Source: Echinicola jeungdonensis
GTDB taxonomy: Bacteria; Bacteroidota; Bacteroidia; Cytophagales; Cyclobacteriaceae
Length of the DNA stretch: 64,000 nucleotides
Assembly (NCBI RefSeq): GCF_030409905.1
Contig: NZ_JAUFQT010000001.1
Coordinates: 890,001-954,000, forward strand
Direction: 5' to 3'
Position 1 is the stretch's first letter. Each line of letters opens with the position of its first letter. Of the stretch, positions 47,546 through 56,658 are shown one piece after another. A program made the translations under genes and the position numbers. Under the pieces are notes generated by a model. It was not told the DNA's origin, made no database searches, and saw only the letters and a list, made by a program, of their open reading frames with translations.

Positions 47546-48745
47546 TTAATTCTGTACAAAATCAAATGCACGGATATTGCAATACCTACCTGGCCAACCA
47601 TCTGGCTGCGTTGTCAGGTAACCCACTGCTATTTGTACCGGTCCATCTTGAATTTCAAAATCAACTTTTAAATCAAGAACGGATTTTCCACTATAGATAT
47701 GGCTATAACCTATTGCAGAATCAATATTTTCCACATCCGGCAACTCATCTCCATAGGCTACAACCAAGTAAGCATTATCATTTTCAGTCAAATTGGTATT
47801 CATAAGATCCTTAATCTTAAAGGTAAAGCTCCCTGCAGGTACCTCAAAAGTCTGATAAATCTTTCCATTAGAAACAGCAGGAGCACCCCAACCTGATTCA
47901 AGGTTGAAAATATTATTATTCCATTCGTCCCAGCCTCCCTGGCCATTATGGATTTTTGCTGCATCATTAGTGATCCATCCAGCTTGCGTTCCCCAACGTC
48001 CACTCCTAGTAGCTGCTTCAAATGGAACCTGCATATTTCGCATATAAGTAACTTTAGGCACAATAGCTTCAAAACTGGAAGGGAAAGTGTCCAAGCTGTG
48101 TTGTTCAGGCTTGTAGTAGGTTCTGACCTTAAATTCATTACCCACTTGATAATTTTCCAATACTACCTCCGAAACATCAATTGGGATCTGAATCGTGTGC
48201 TCATCCTCATTTACATCAATGTATTTGACTTCAGTGTAGATTGCCCCGGAAGCTTCATCTGCTTCTCCAAAAACCAATTTGGTATTAGAATTCCAAACAG
48301 TCAAGTTAGAGGCCTCCAAAGGTCTTTGGTTCAAAGAATTCTGGTACCGCTCTCCATAAGCAGCACCCGTTGCAAACACGGGTACAGATTCATTACCTTG
48401 ATTGTCTATGGTTACTACTTCAAAGGTATAATTGTTCTCCTCCAAACCTTCGATGACATATTTCATCGTATCCACAGCAGAAGTCCTTTCAACTGGAACC
48501 GTAACAGATTCCGCTCCGGCATTCCAGGAAATTCTGGCTTGCTCTATTTTGGGATCTGCTTTAAACAGCCCCCAAATCATTACTTTATTTTCCCCTCCAA
48601 TTATCTGAAGGGAATCGATTTTTCCACTATAGGTCTTTTCGCCATTGGGGACAAAATCCTTGTAGGCATCCATCTCACTGCATGACCAGAAGGCCATGGT
48701 GAGCAGGGACAATGCCAAAATATATTTATTGATATGCTTGATCAT
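47546..48745 (-). CDS. DUF4998/DUF5013-type surface glycan-binding lipoprotein
   Basis: 399 residues, lipobox MAFWSC. The N-terminal half has a DUF4998-like beta domain: YSGKIDSLQIIGGENKVMIWG, then MKYVIEGLEENNYTFEVVTIDNQGNES. The C-terminal half is a DUF5013-like jelly roll (RSGRWGTQAGWITNDAAKIHNGQGGWDEW..., YQTFEVPAGSFTFKI). Such proteins occupy the SusE/SusF position downstream of SusD and act as outer-membrane surface glycan-binding proteins. No catalytic signature is visible. It is the last gene of unit 2 and is followed by a strong terminator. Confidence 0.75.
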   Translation of the reverse strand: MIKHINKYILALSLLTMAFWSCSEMDAYKDFVPNGEKTYSGKIDSLQIIGGENKVMIWGLFKADPKIEQARISWNAGAESVTVPVERTSAVDTMKYVIEGLEENNYTFEVVTIDNQGNESVPVFATGAAYGERYQNSLNQRPLEASNLTVWNSNTKLVFGEADEASGAIYTEVKYIDVNEDEHTIQIPIDVSEVVLENYQVGNEFKVRTYYKPEQHSLDTFPSSFEAIVPKVTYMRNMQVPFEAATRSGRWGTQAGWITNDAAKIHNGQGGWDEWNNNIFNLESGWGAPAVSNGKIYQTFEVPAGSFTFKIKDLMNTNLTENDNAYLVVAYGDELPDVENIDSAIGYSHIYSGKSVLDLKVDFEIQDGPVQIAVGYLTTQPDGWPGRYCNIRAFDFVQN

Positions 48746-48771
48746 GTTAATTGATTTTAAGATGGAACAAA

Positions 48772-49971
48772 TTATCTTGGATCACCATAAACCTGGATTT
48801 CTCCAATGGCCATATAGGAACTACCCCCCCAATTTTGTATAGACCGGATTCTCAAATACCTTACCTTAGGAGCATCGATATCAAACTCCCAATTGAAGCC
48901 TTCTACAGCTACGCGGTAATCTTCGTCACTTTGTTGACCAAAGGGCAATCCAGAAGGTTTGGTTGCATTATAAGTACCCAATTTCACCCAGTTGTCATAA
49001 CTTCCATCAGATGGTGGGTCATTAGAACCCCATACTTCAAATTTTTTCAGGTTACCCAAGTAATAGTAAGTCCTTCCATTAAAATACTCTGGATAGTCCC
49101 AAATGACAATTCGGCTCATTTTTGCTTCCACTCCTGTATCAATAGTAATGGTATGTGGACCGGATATTATAGATTGGGTCATGTATATGGCTGGCCAGTT
49201 CATGATTTCTCCATCCCACATACCAGCCATAGAAGTGGATGGGTGATGGGGAGCATCGCCAGGGAGATGGACTCCTCTATAGTTTGACTTAGGCAAGGCT
49301 GATTCATAAAGTGGATAAATATCCGAAAAAACAGTGTCTGTATAATTCAGCCATCTATCTCTTACTGTAAAGGCAAATTCATGCTTTAAGGTATCCATCC
49401 CGCGAAGGGCATAATCAATGGAATCTGTAGAAGTATAAATACTATTAGGGTCAGCCACCCATTCCCCATATTCATTCTGCTCCATGATTAGAATGGCAAC
49501 ATCTTCCCTGTTGGGATTTAATGCATCGACCTGGATTCCTCCAAAAGAAGCTTTCACCTCCATGGATTCATAAACATCCCATAATGGAGCTTTTTCTGGT
49601 TTGATGGTTACTGTAACCGGTTCTGATTCTTGCTGAGCCCGGTTTACTGCATATAATTTCACCTCATGTTCCTCAGTATCGGCGAAGCCTTCCACCATAA
49701 GGGAATTGTTATAGTAGGAGGATTTCACCTCTGCAGTCTTTCCGTTTGATCGCTCAAATTCTGCTTTGACATACAATAAATCCCCATCATCTGGAAGCGC
49801 ATAGGAAATCTTTGCTTTCCCAGGAAGGTTTTCTACAGTGGTTTCATATACCATTCCAGGTGCCTTACCGGAATCCGAATAAGGTGAATGGATTTCTTCT
49901 ACCTCACAGGCCCAGGTCCCTGCTAAGAGGGACATGGCCATGATGTATTTATATTTTTGGAATAATTTCAT
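48772..49971 (-). CDS. DUF4959/DUF5000 surface lipoprotein with a discoidin-like C-terminus
   Basis: 399 residues, lipobox LLAGTWAC. It has an N-terminal DUF4959-like Ig domain (PGKAKISYALPDDGDLLYVKAEF), a middle DUF5126-like domain (KAPLWDVYESMEVKASFGGIQVDALNPN) and a C-terminal DUF5000/F5-8-type-C carbohydrate-binding jelly roll (PHTITIDTGVEAKMSRIVIWDY, KKFEVWGSND, VRYLRIRSIQNWGGSSYMAIGEIQVYG). This triple is characteristic of surface glycan-binding proteins next to SusD. It lies 25 bp after susD2 and 26 bp before the DUF4998 gene, hence co-transcribed. Confidence 0.8.
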   Translation of the reverse strand: MKLFQKYKYIMAMSLLAGTWACEVEEIHSPYSDSGKAPGMVYETTVENLPGKAKISYALPDDGDLLYVKAEFERSNGKTAEVKSSYYNNSLMVEGFADTEEHEVKLYAVNRAQQESEPVTVTIKPEKAPLWDVYESMEVKASFGGIQVDALNPNREDVAILIMEQNEYGEWVADPNSIYTSTDSIDYALRGMDTLKHEFAFTVRDRWLNYTDTVFSDIYPLYESALPKSNYRGVHLPGDAPHHPSTSMAGMWDGEIMNWPAIYMTQSIISGPHTITIDTGVEAKMSRIVIWDYPEYFNGRTYYYLGNLKKFEVWGSNDPPSDGSYDNWVKLGTYNATKPSGLPFGQQSDEDYRVAVEGFNWEFDIDAPKVRYLRIRSIQNWGGSSYMAIGEIQVYGDPR

Positions 49972-49996
49972 TTTTGGATCAATTTAAATTTTCAGA

Positions 49997-51904
49997 TTAC
50001 CAACCTACATTTTGAACCAGGTTGGGATTTTGAATTAAAGTTCCCTCATTGATCGGCCAGAAATAATCCCTAGGAGAAACAAATTTTTGGGAATAGATGG
50101 TATTAACCTGATAATAGCTGTTGGTAGTTTCACCCTGCATATTCCAACCTTGGATAGGCTGGTTCAACATTTCATTGGCTTTTTTCCACCTTTTAAGATC
50201 CCATAACCTGTGGCCTTCAAAGGCCAATTCGATTAATCTTTCCTGATGGATAATTTCACGCAAACCGTTTTTGGTGCTGTACTTATCAGGTTGGGTGGAG
50301 TAATTTTGCCAAGCCTCCTGAACCCCGGCCAATCCAGCTCTTTCACGGATCTTATCCAAATATTCAAATACCGTAGCATTAGGGCCTTCCACCTCATTAA
50401 GGGCTTCTGCATACATCAGGTAAAGGTCAGCCAACCTGATCTCAGGCCAGTCATAAGTTCTGTAATTGGCACCTGAACTACTCATTGCTTGGTTCCAATC
50501 CACCAGTTTTTTAATAAAATAACCGGTTACATTTTTATGGAATGCATGGTTACTTCCTGCATAGTCCACAAACTTAGACCTTACCACATAGGTATCTTCA
50601 TCGGAATTGGAAGGGCTATCATACTTATACCATTTTCCGCCATCAAAACTTAAAGAAGCATAGAATCGTGGTTCCCGGTCAAAATTGATTCTTGCTGTTT
50701 CAAATCCTTCCTCTATATAGAAGCGCTCTTCAGAGGTGGCAATTCTCAATTCATCGATATCACTGAAGTCCAAAGTTCTGTCCTCATTGATAGGCACCCC
50801 ATTTTCAGAATAAAACTGACGGGCAATTTTAAGAGGGGCTGAAAAGATTTTTCTGGCATTATTGTGATTATGTTGGGTAGAAAGTGGCGCCATGGCATTG
50901 GCCTGTAAATCCCAGCCAGCTGGAGAATTTGAATTTCCCCAAACATGTTCTAAGTTCCATCGCTCACAAACTGCCTGACGAATGCTCAGTTCAGTTCTGG
51001 TGGTATCGGTAATTTCAACACCAACTTCATTGAACTCATACAATTTATGACCTGCTTCCTCAGCAACAGCAATAGCTTCTTCTGCAGCATCCGCCGCCAA
51101 CCTCCATTTGTTTTCATCATAGTCCAAATTAAACAACTGTTCTCCCCCTGGACTTTTTAAGGAAGCCATATCCGGGTTACCATTAAATAATGGACTGGCA
51201 GCCATCAAAAGCAACTTAGCTTTGAGGCCTTTGGCCACAGGTCTGGTCACCCTGCCCAGTTCGGTAATTCTATCAGATATGGACATAGGGAGTTTTTCTG
51301 CTGATTGATCCAATAAATCGGAAATATAACTAACCACCTCATCCACAGGCTGTCTCTCCACATTGACCAACTCTTCAGGAGCATCAATGGGTAAATTCTC
51401 ATCTACAATTGGAATTGGCCCATACATTCTCAACAGGTAGAAATGAAAATAAGCTTTCAAAAACTCCGCCTCACCAATCCATCTTCTTCTTTCGATTTCA
51501 CCAAGATCAGGAACGGCTCCTTGTTCCAAATTTTCTATGAAAATATTACAATGGCGGATTCCTACGAAAATCCCTCCATTCCATACATCCACGTAGGGAT
51601 TGGATACTCTTTGGTTCCCTCTTGCAATTTCAAAAGGGTTACTCAGTAAACTTGTTTGATAGGGAATCCACATTTCATCCCCAGCCAAAAAACCTAAATT
51701 CCCGTTGGGATCGCCATTATTTGGCATATAGGAATAACAGGTAAACAGGTATTTTTCCGCTTCATTTCTCAGTTTAAAAGCATGGTCAATGGTGGCCACA
51801 TTATCCGGCACCACATCCACAAAACTCTCGCAAGCTGTTCCACCCAACAGTCCCATAAGACCCAGGGCACAAGCTGTTATTTTATATTGAAATTTATTCA
51901 TCAT
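49997..51904 (-). CDS. SusD/RagB-family lipoprotein 2
   Basis: 635 residues from the ATG at 51904 (a second ATG follows at 51901). The open frame extends 23 codons further into susC2, but only MMNKFQYKITACALGLMGLLGGTAC makes a lipoprotein signal. SusD marks are SFVDVVPDNVATID, GEAEFLKAYFHFYLLRMYGPIPIV, PVAKGLKAKLLLMAASPLFN, WPEIRLADLYLMYAEALNEVEG and IIHQERLIELAFEGHRLWDLKRW. It starts 10 nt after the susC2 stop. It should bind a different glycan from SusD1, with which it shares only family-level motifs. Confidence 0.94.
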   Translation of the reverse strand: MMNKFQYKITACALGLMGLLGGTACESFVDVVPDNVATIDHAFKLRNEAEKYLFTCYSYMPNNGDPNGNLGFLAGDEMWIPYQTSLLSNPFEIARGNQRVSNPYVDVWNGGIFVGIRHCNIFIENLEQGAVPDLGEIERRRWIGEAEFLKAYFHFYLLRMYGPIPIVDENLPIDAPEELVNVERQPVDEVVSYISDLLDQSAEKLPMSISDRITELGRVTRPVAKGLKAKLLLMAASPLFNGNPDMASLKSPGGEQLFNLDYDENKWRLAADAAEEAIAVAEEAGHKLYEFNEVGVEITDTTRTELSIRQAVCERWNLEHVWGNSNSPAGWDLQANAMAPLSTQHNHNNARKIFSAPLKIARQFYSENGVPINEDRTLDFSDIDELRIATSEERFYIEEGFETARINFDREPRFYASLSFDGGKWYKYDSPSNSDEDTYVVRSKFVDYAGSNHAFHKNVTGYFIKKLVDWNQAMSSSGANYRTYDWPEIRLADLYLMYAEALNEVEGPNATVFEYLDKIRERAGLAGVQEAWQNYSTQPDKYSTKNGLREIIHQERLIELAFEGHRLWDLKRWKKANEMLNQPIQGWNMQGETTNSYYQVNTIYSQKFVSPRDYFWPINEGTLIQNPNLVQNVGW

Positions 51905-51914
51905 TAATACTTTT

Positions 51915-54900
51915 TTAGAAATCAACCACAACACCCAAGTTATATACTGATTGCACCGGATAGCCCAGTCCATTTCCTCCCATTTCGGGATCCCACAGAT
52001 CGAACTTGCTCCATACGCCTAGATTGGTTCCATTGGCATAAATCCTACAATGGTTAACCTTAAACCGGTCGGTAATATGCTTAGGGACTGTATATCCCAA
52101 TTCCACATTTTTCAGCCTTAAGAAGGCACCATTTCGCATCCACCAAGAAGATGGTTGATTGTTATTTTCAACAAAATAATTGCTCAATCGAGGCCAGAAA
52201 GCATACAAATCCCTGTTTTCTTCAGACCAATGGCTTTCAGCAATCACATCCAAAAGTCCATTTTGTGCGCCACCATTAATCACAAATGGTGAAATGTTTT
52301 GAGAATTAATAAAAAGCGAGGTACGGGCAACTCCTTGGAAAAAGGCAGATATATCCCAGTTTTTAAAACCAAAAGTACCACCAAAACCATATACAATTTC
52401 AGGAGTTGTAGGATGACCAATTGGCACCTGGTCCAAAGAGGAAATCACGCCGTCATCATTCATATCGTAATACTTGATATCACCGCCACTGTATTCACCA
52501 AATTGGGCAGGAGAGTTGGCTACCTCTTCATCATCCACAAATAAACGTTCGGCGATATATCCAAAAGGTTGACCAATCCTTTGCCCTACTCTTGATAGGT
52601 AACTTACTTCCTCAGGATAGGCATTTTCGTCTCTCTTAAGAATTTCACTGGTCGCATAAGTGAAATTCCCTCTTAAATTCAACCAGGTATCACGTCCAAT
52701 GGACTTGTTATACCTTAAGGTCAAATCTATACCTTTACTCATGGCCTCACCGGTATTAGCAGATGGTTGGGCCATTAAGCCCATGGTTGAGCCAATATGT
52801 GAACGTACTTCAAGGATATTATACCTGTTCTGTTGGAAGGCATCAAAAGTAACATCAAAGGCATTGAACATGGTCAAGTCAAAACCTAAGTTGATCTGTC
52901 TTGATTTTTCCCAGGTAATGTTTCTATTGGGATATCTGGAAATGGATACTCCAGGGCGGTAATATCCAAATTCCTCACCAAATGTCGCTCCATAACCACC
53001 ATTGTTTAGGTTAACTTCGGAAAGGTAGAAGAACCTGTCTTCATCCCGGCCTATAGCATCATTACCGATCCAACCCAAAGTACCTCTTAATTTCAAATGA
53101 TCGATGGCACCTTTGAGCGGATCAAAGAAGTCTTCATTAGAAATACGATAGGCCAATCCAATGGAAGGGAAGAAACCAAAGCGGTAGTTTTCTGCAAAAC
53201 GCTCAGACCCATTATAACCAAAGTTAAATTCCGCCAAATAGCGGTCATCATATCCATAAGTAAATCGGCCTGAAACCCCCGTATTTCTAAAAGGAAGGGA
53301 TTCCTGCACGGTAAACTTACTCCCATCCTCATAGCTATTGAAAATAGCTATTAACATTCCGGAAACCGCATGTTTATCATTAAAGGTCCTGGAATAATCA
53401 AAAGCTGACTGCACATAAGAACGGAGAGTAATGTCCCTGTCTCCTGGCTCAAAGCTCAGGTATTCGGATCCAGTTGGTCCTACAGAACTCGGACCTCCAT
53501 CATTCAATACAGAAAGATCTATTTCTCCAGTTGCCGGATTTAGTCTAGAACTGTAATAAAAAGGATTGTAGGACCTAGCCACATCAAATCGGGCATATCT
53601 TTTCAAATACCCCATAGTACGGAAACTCAAACCTTCTGTAATCATTCCCAAATCCTGTTTGATCTCCATTTGAGGTTGGATCATGGAAGTTTTATAGGTT
53701 TGATAACCTTTTACCATTTCCGCATATGGATTTGTCAACAGGGTAGTGCTTCCTCTTCCGGTAATGGCACCTCCAAACAAAGGATGTTCTACATAAGGCA
53801 ACAACTCCTTAGGATACACAGCAGGGAATTTGACGGGGTTAGACCAAATCGCTCGGTTAAAGGTAGTTGCCCCTCCGCCAATTGGACCATTGTAATCATC
53901 AAACTGGCCATACATTTTCACACTAAGATCCGTAGTTGGGGTCAAAGTAACATCCACATTGGTACGCAAAGAATAATTTCTCAATTTAATGTTACTGTTG
54001 AAATTGTTGATAGGATCAACCTTAAGCACCCCATTATCCTGATTAAATGTACCAGCGATATAGAATCTCGCTTTATCACCCCCACCACTGGCACTCATAT
54101 TATAGCCTTGGTTAATCGTATAATCCTTAATCAACTGTTGGATCCAATTATTGCTCGGGTAAAGCAAAGGATTGGTACCAGCCTCAGTATTGACGATTTT
54201 GGTTTGAGAATAAGGCAATACAGCATTCCGGTCCCTGGTTAGGGCTGCCTCATTGGCTAGATTCATATAGGTGATATTGTCCGCAAACTGGAAGTTTTTG
54301 GTATTGGAAGAAACACGGGTTTCGGCTCGGAAGTGAAATTTTGTTTCTCCTTTTGTACCTGTTTTGGTATTGATCAATACCACACCGTTGGCACCTCTTG
54401 CACCATAAACAGCAGAAGCGGTAGCATCTTTCAAAACAGAGAATGATTCAATATCATCCGGCTGCAAACGGGCCATATCAGTTGTGGTAGATTCCACTCC
54501 ATCAATCAAAATTAAAGGGTTTACCTTACCTGCACCAAAAGAGCCCAAGCCCCGGATAAAGAACTGGGAATTATCCATGCCTGGCTCACCACTTCTTTGG
54601 AAAGCAATCATTCCCGACACCCGGCCTGCTAACATATTGGTCAGGTTACTGGTGGGTCCTTTTAGTTCTTTCGGGTTAACAGTGGTAATGGAACTGACCA
54701 AACTGGCCTTTTTCTGCATACCGTAACCTACTACAACTGCTTCATCAAGACTTTGAAGGTCCTCCTGAAGGGTTACATTGATTTTATTCCGGCCATTGAT
54801 GGGCACTTTTGTTTTTTGGAAGCCAATAAAACTGAAAACCAGATTCCCATCAGCTGGAGCCATTATTTCATAATTTCCATCGATATCAGTAACTACCCCT

Positions 54901-55071
54901 CTGGTAGTTCCCTCAACGAGGATATTGGCTCCAATAATTGTTTCTCCACAAGGGTCCGTCGGTACCCGTCACCTTAATGTCATTGCCCTGAGCCAGCGTT
55001 TCCTGGAGGCCAAACGCCATCCATAAGCCAGCACAAAGCAGCAACACTTTGTGTTGTAATCGTCTTTTCAT
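51915..55071 (-). CDS. SusC/RagA-family transporter 2, apparently frameshifted near its N-terminus
   Basis: The barrel and plug frame is open from about 54968 to 51915: TDPCGETIIGANILVEGTT, LDEAVVVGYGMQKKASLVS, IESFSVLKDATASAVYGARGANGVVLINTKTG, ending YNLGVVVDF. The first ATG in that frame (54863) would omit the signal peptide. In another frame, the ATG at 55071 starts a normal SusC signal: MKRRLQHKVLLLCAGLWMAF, then GLQETLAQGNDIKVTGT. The two join at about 54960. Adding two bases after ACC restores VTGTVTDPCGE, the standard start of the carboxypeptidase-regulatory domain. So this is either a real 2-nt deletion inactivating the gene or a sequence error. The downstream susD2 and binding-protein genes are intact. 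Two long motifs of the barrel domain show no further damage. Confidence 0.85.
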
Positions 55072-55348
55072 AGGGTCAAGAATTGATTAAAATTTGTTAA
55101 TTGATTGTTGAATTAAAAAACAAAGGGCATGTCTTTTCAAAAAGAAGTTGGCCAATAGAAAACACCAACAATTGTCGGGGTAATTCATAATGGTTTTGGG
55201 TTTGATTTAATTAATTGGACTATTTTCGAAGAGCTTTTTCAGGCTGATTTTGAATCAAGGATTATGACCAAACAAAAACCTGATTCCAGATACCTTTTCA
55301 GCAATTTCGATGGTTTGAATATGGTAAATAACAAATAAAAAGTACGTA

Positions 55349-55386
55349 TTTAACGTGGTTTTAACTGTAGTTTTAACGGTTAAAAG
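55349..55386 (-). promoter_or_regulatory. Triple TTTAAC operator, copy 2 (upstream of susC2)
   Basis: TTTAAC occurs at 55349-55354, 55360-55365 and 55372-55377 (spacing 11 and 12 bp), followed by the inverted GTTAAA at 55379-55384. The last 20 bp (55367-55386) are identical to copies 1 and 3. A left flank of about 90 bp (including ATGGTTTGAATATGG, 55309-55323) is also similar to the flank of copy 3. The distance to the susC2 ATG at 55071 is about 280 bp, implying a long leader. Confidence 0.72.
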
Positions 55387-55850
55387 ACCTACTCAAAAGC
55401 TTTTAATTGTGGTTTTTACACTTTTATTAGCGATAAATAATTCTTCTTTATTTCCCCTTATTTTTGAAAATAATAATAGGTTTGGATGTGACACCCCATC
55501 TCCTATTCTAAATTTTCCATTTCGAATCCGAATATTCCAGATTTATAATCTTTGGAAATGGAAAATAGAAGCCATTGTTGTGCTGACTTTACCTGGCCTT
55601 AGCAAGATTTAGGCTTTCACTAAAAAGTGTAGGCTGGAATTATTTATTAAATACTAAAGATTGCGAAATCCTCTCTATTGAGATTCGGGTTTCCAAACCC
55701 CAAATAATAGTGAAAGAATAGTCTAATCAGGGCTATATTCAACATTACGGATTAATATTTAATTTAATAATAGAAAAGTGTTTGCACTTTCCAACATTTA
55801 AGCATTTCAGAACGCTTAATTCAACCATTCAAACCAACCCCTCCAAACAG
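55387..55850. other. Spacer right of operator copy 2
   Basis: No gene is supported. A short plus-strand open frame (55355-55612) overlaps the operator and has no family features. The stretch separates the small lipoprotein gene from the susC2 promoter. Confidence 0.4.
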
Positions 55851-55886
55851 AAAATGGGTCAGACAAAATTATGCCTGACCCATTTT
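55851..55886 (-). terminator. Terminator-like hairpin after the small lipoprotein gene
   Basis: AAAATGGGTCAG (55851-55862) and CTGACCCATTTT (55875-55886) form a perfect 12-bp stem with a 12-nt loop. It lies about 40 bp past the stop of the gene at 55928. T-rich arms on both sides mean it could work in both directions. Confidence 0.7.
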
Positions 55887-55927
55887 AGTTGAATAAATGT
55901 TATCTCCCCTTTATTGGAGATACCTAT

Positions 55928-56572
55928 TTACTTCACGAAAATCCTTCTCATTTTTGACCTTTCTGCTGTATTGGACTTTGTCTTAAGCTCTTGCCCTGCA
56001 TAGCGTTCAACATCCCCTTCATAAGTCATCTCTAAACTCACTCCTGATTTTGTATTGGTTATTTCACCATCACTATAATAAGTTGCAGTTCCAAAACCTG
56101 TAAAACTCACTTTATATTTTTCACCATTTTCAGAAACAGCAAATGTTCCGCTTGTTGGTCGAATGCTTATCCCTTCATTTATGGTGTAGTCATTTTTTGA
56201 TGAATCTATTATCAGGTCGGAACCTAATGCAATTTCCCCCCATTTAGTATAGGTATTCGATTGGGCATCTTCATATTTACCCAAACTGTAAGTTCCGGTA
56301 GCTAAATCATCTTCTTTGGATGAAAATAGTTCAAAATAAACTACTGATGCAGCCTTTTCACTGTTCGCCCCCCTGGCCGAAAAATCAAGGTTATAGGAAC
56401 TTCCTATTTGCCCATAATCTTCAATATATCCTTGGGACAGGTTAATAGTAATATCATCTACTGAAACCGCCCCAAAATTCCCCCCAGGCTCATTATCACC
56501 TTTAGATTCATCACTACATCCCGTACCAACCAATGCAAAGAGTATCGCTATAATGAAATATTTCTTTCTCAT
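55928..56572 (-). CDS. Small lipoprotein of unknown function
   Basis: 214 residues from the ATG at 56572 (MRKKYFIIAILFALVGTGC, clear lipobox); the longer open frame to 56638 adds 22 residues before the signal and runs into the hairpin. The mature part is beta-rich and acidic: VSVDDITINLSQGYIEDYGQIGSSYNLDFS, VVYFELFSSKEDDLATGTYSLG, TSGTFAVSENGEKYKVSFTGFGTATYYSD. It ends with a basic segment (ERSKMRRIFVK). The alternating pattern resembles small lipoproteins that hold a single eight-stranded or jelly-roll domain next to secreted glycanases, but I do not recognise a family. It lies downstream of the GH128-like gene with a hairpin between. Confidence 0.7.
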   Translation of the reverse strand: MRKKYFIIAILFALVGTGCSDESKGDNEPGGNFGAVSVDDITINLSQGYIEDYGQIGSSYNLDFSARGANSEKAASVVYFELFSSKEDDLATGTYSLGKYEDAQSNTYTKWGEIALGSDLIIDSSKNDYTINEGISIRPTSGTFAVSENGEKYKVSFTGFGTATYYSDGEITNTKSGVSLEMTYEGDVERYAGQELKTKSNTAERSKMRRIFVK

Positions 56573-56608
56573 AGTATTTTTATAATGATTAACTAAATTA
56601 TTAATCCT

Positions 56609-56645
56609 AAAAAGCAGCCCTAAGGCACTTAAAAGCACCTTAGGG
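56609..56645 (-). terminator. Hairpin between the GH128-like gene and the small lipoprotein gene
   Basis: CCCTAAGG (56618-56625) pairs with CCTTAGGG (56638-56645); on the minus strand CTGCTTTTTAGG follows. It starts 14 bp after the GH128 stop and ends about 40 bp before the next ATG, so it may be a partial terminator that sets the ratio of the two products. Confidence 0.55.
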
Positions 56646-56658
56646 GTTTAGGAAAAAA

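Noticed and set aside
48751..49287. Plus-strand frame of 178 codons opposite the DUF4959/DUF5000 gene
   Set aside because: Antisense shadow of a gene with clear domains; no signal or motif of its own.
53670..54242. Plus-strand frame of 190 codons opposite susC2
   Set aside because: Antisense to the conserved plug and barrel region; no independent support.
54940..54980. Programmed ribosomal frameshift in susC2
   Set aside because: No slippery heptamer or downstream pseudoknot could be seen, and a simple 2-nt loss restores the family sequence exactly.
55355..55612. Plus-strand frame of 85 codons starting inside operator copy 2
   Set aside because: It begins in the regulatory repeat and has no recognisable domain; more likely a chance frame in an AT-rich spacer.
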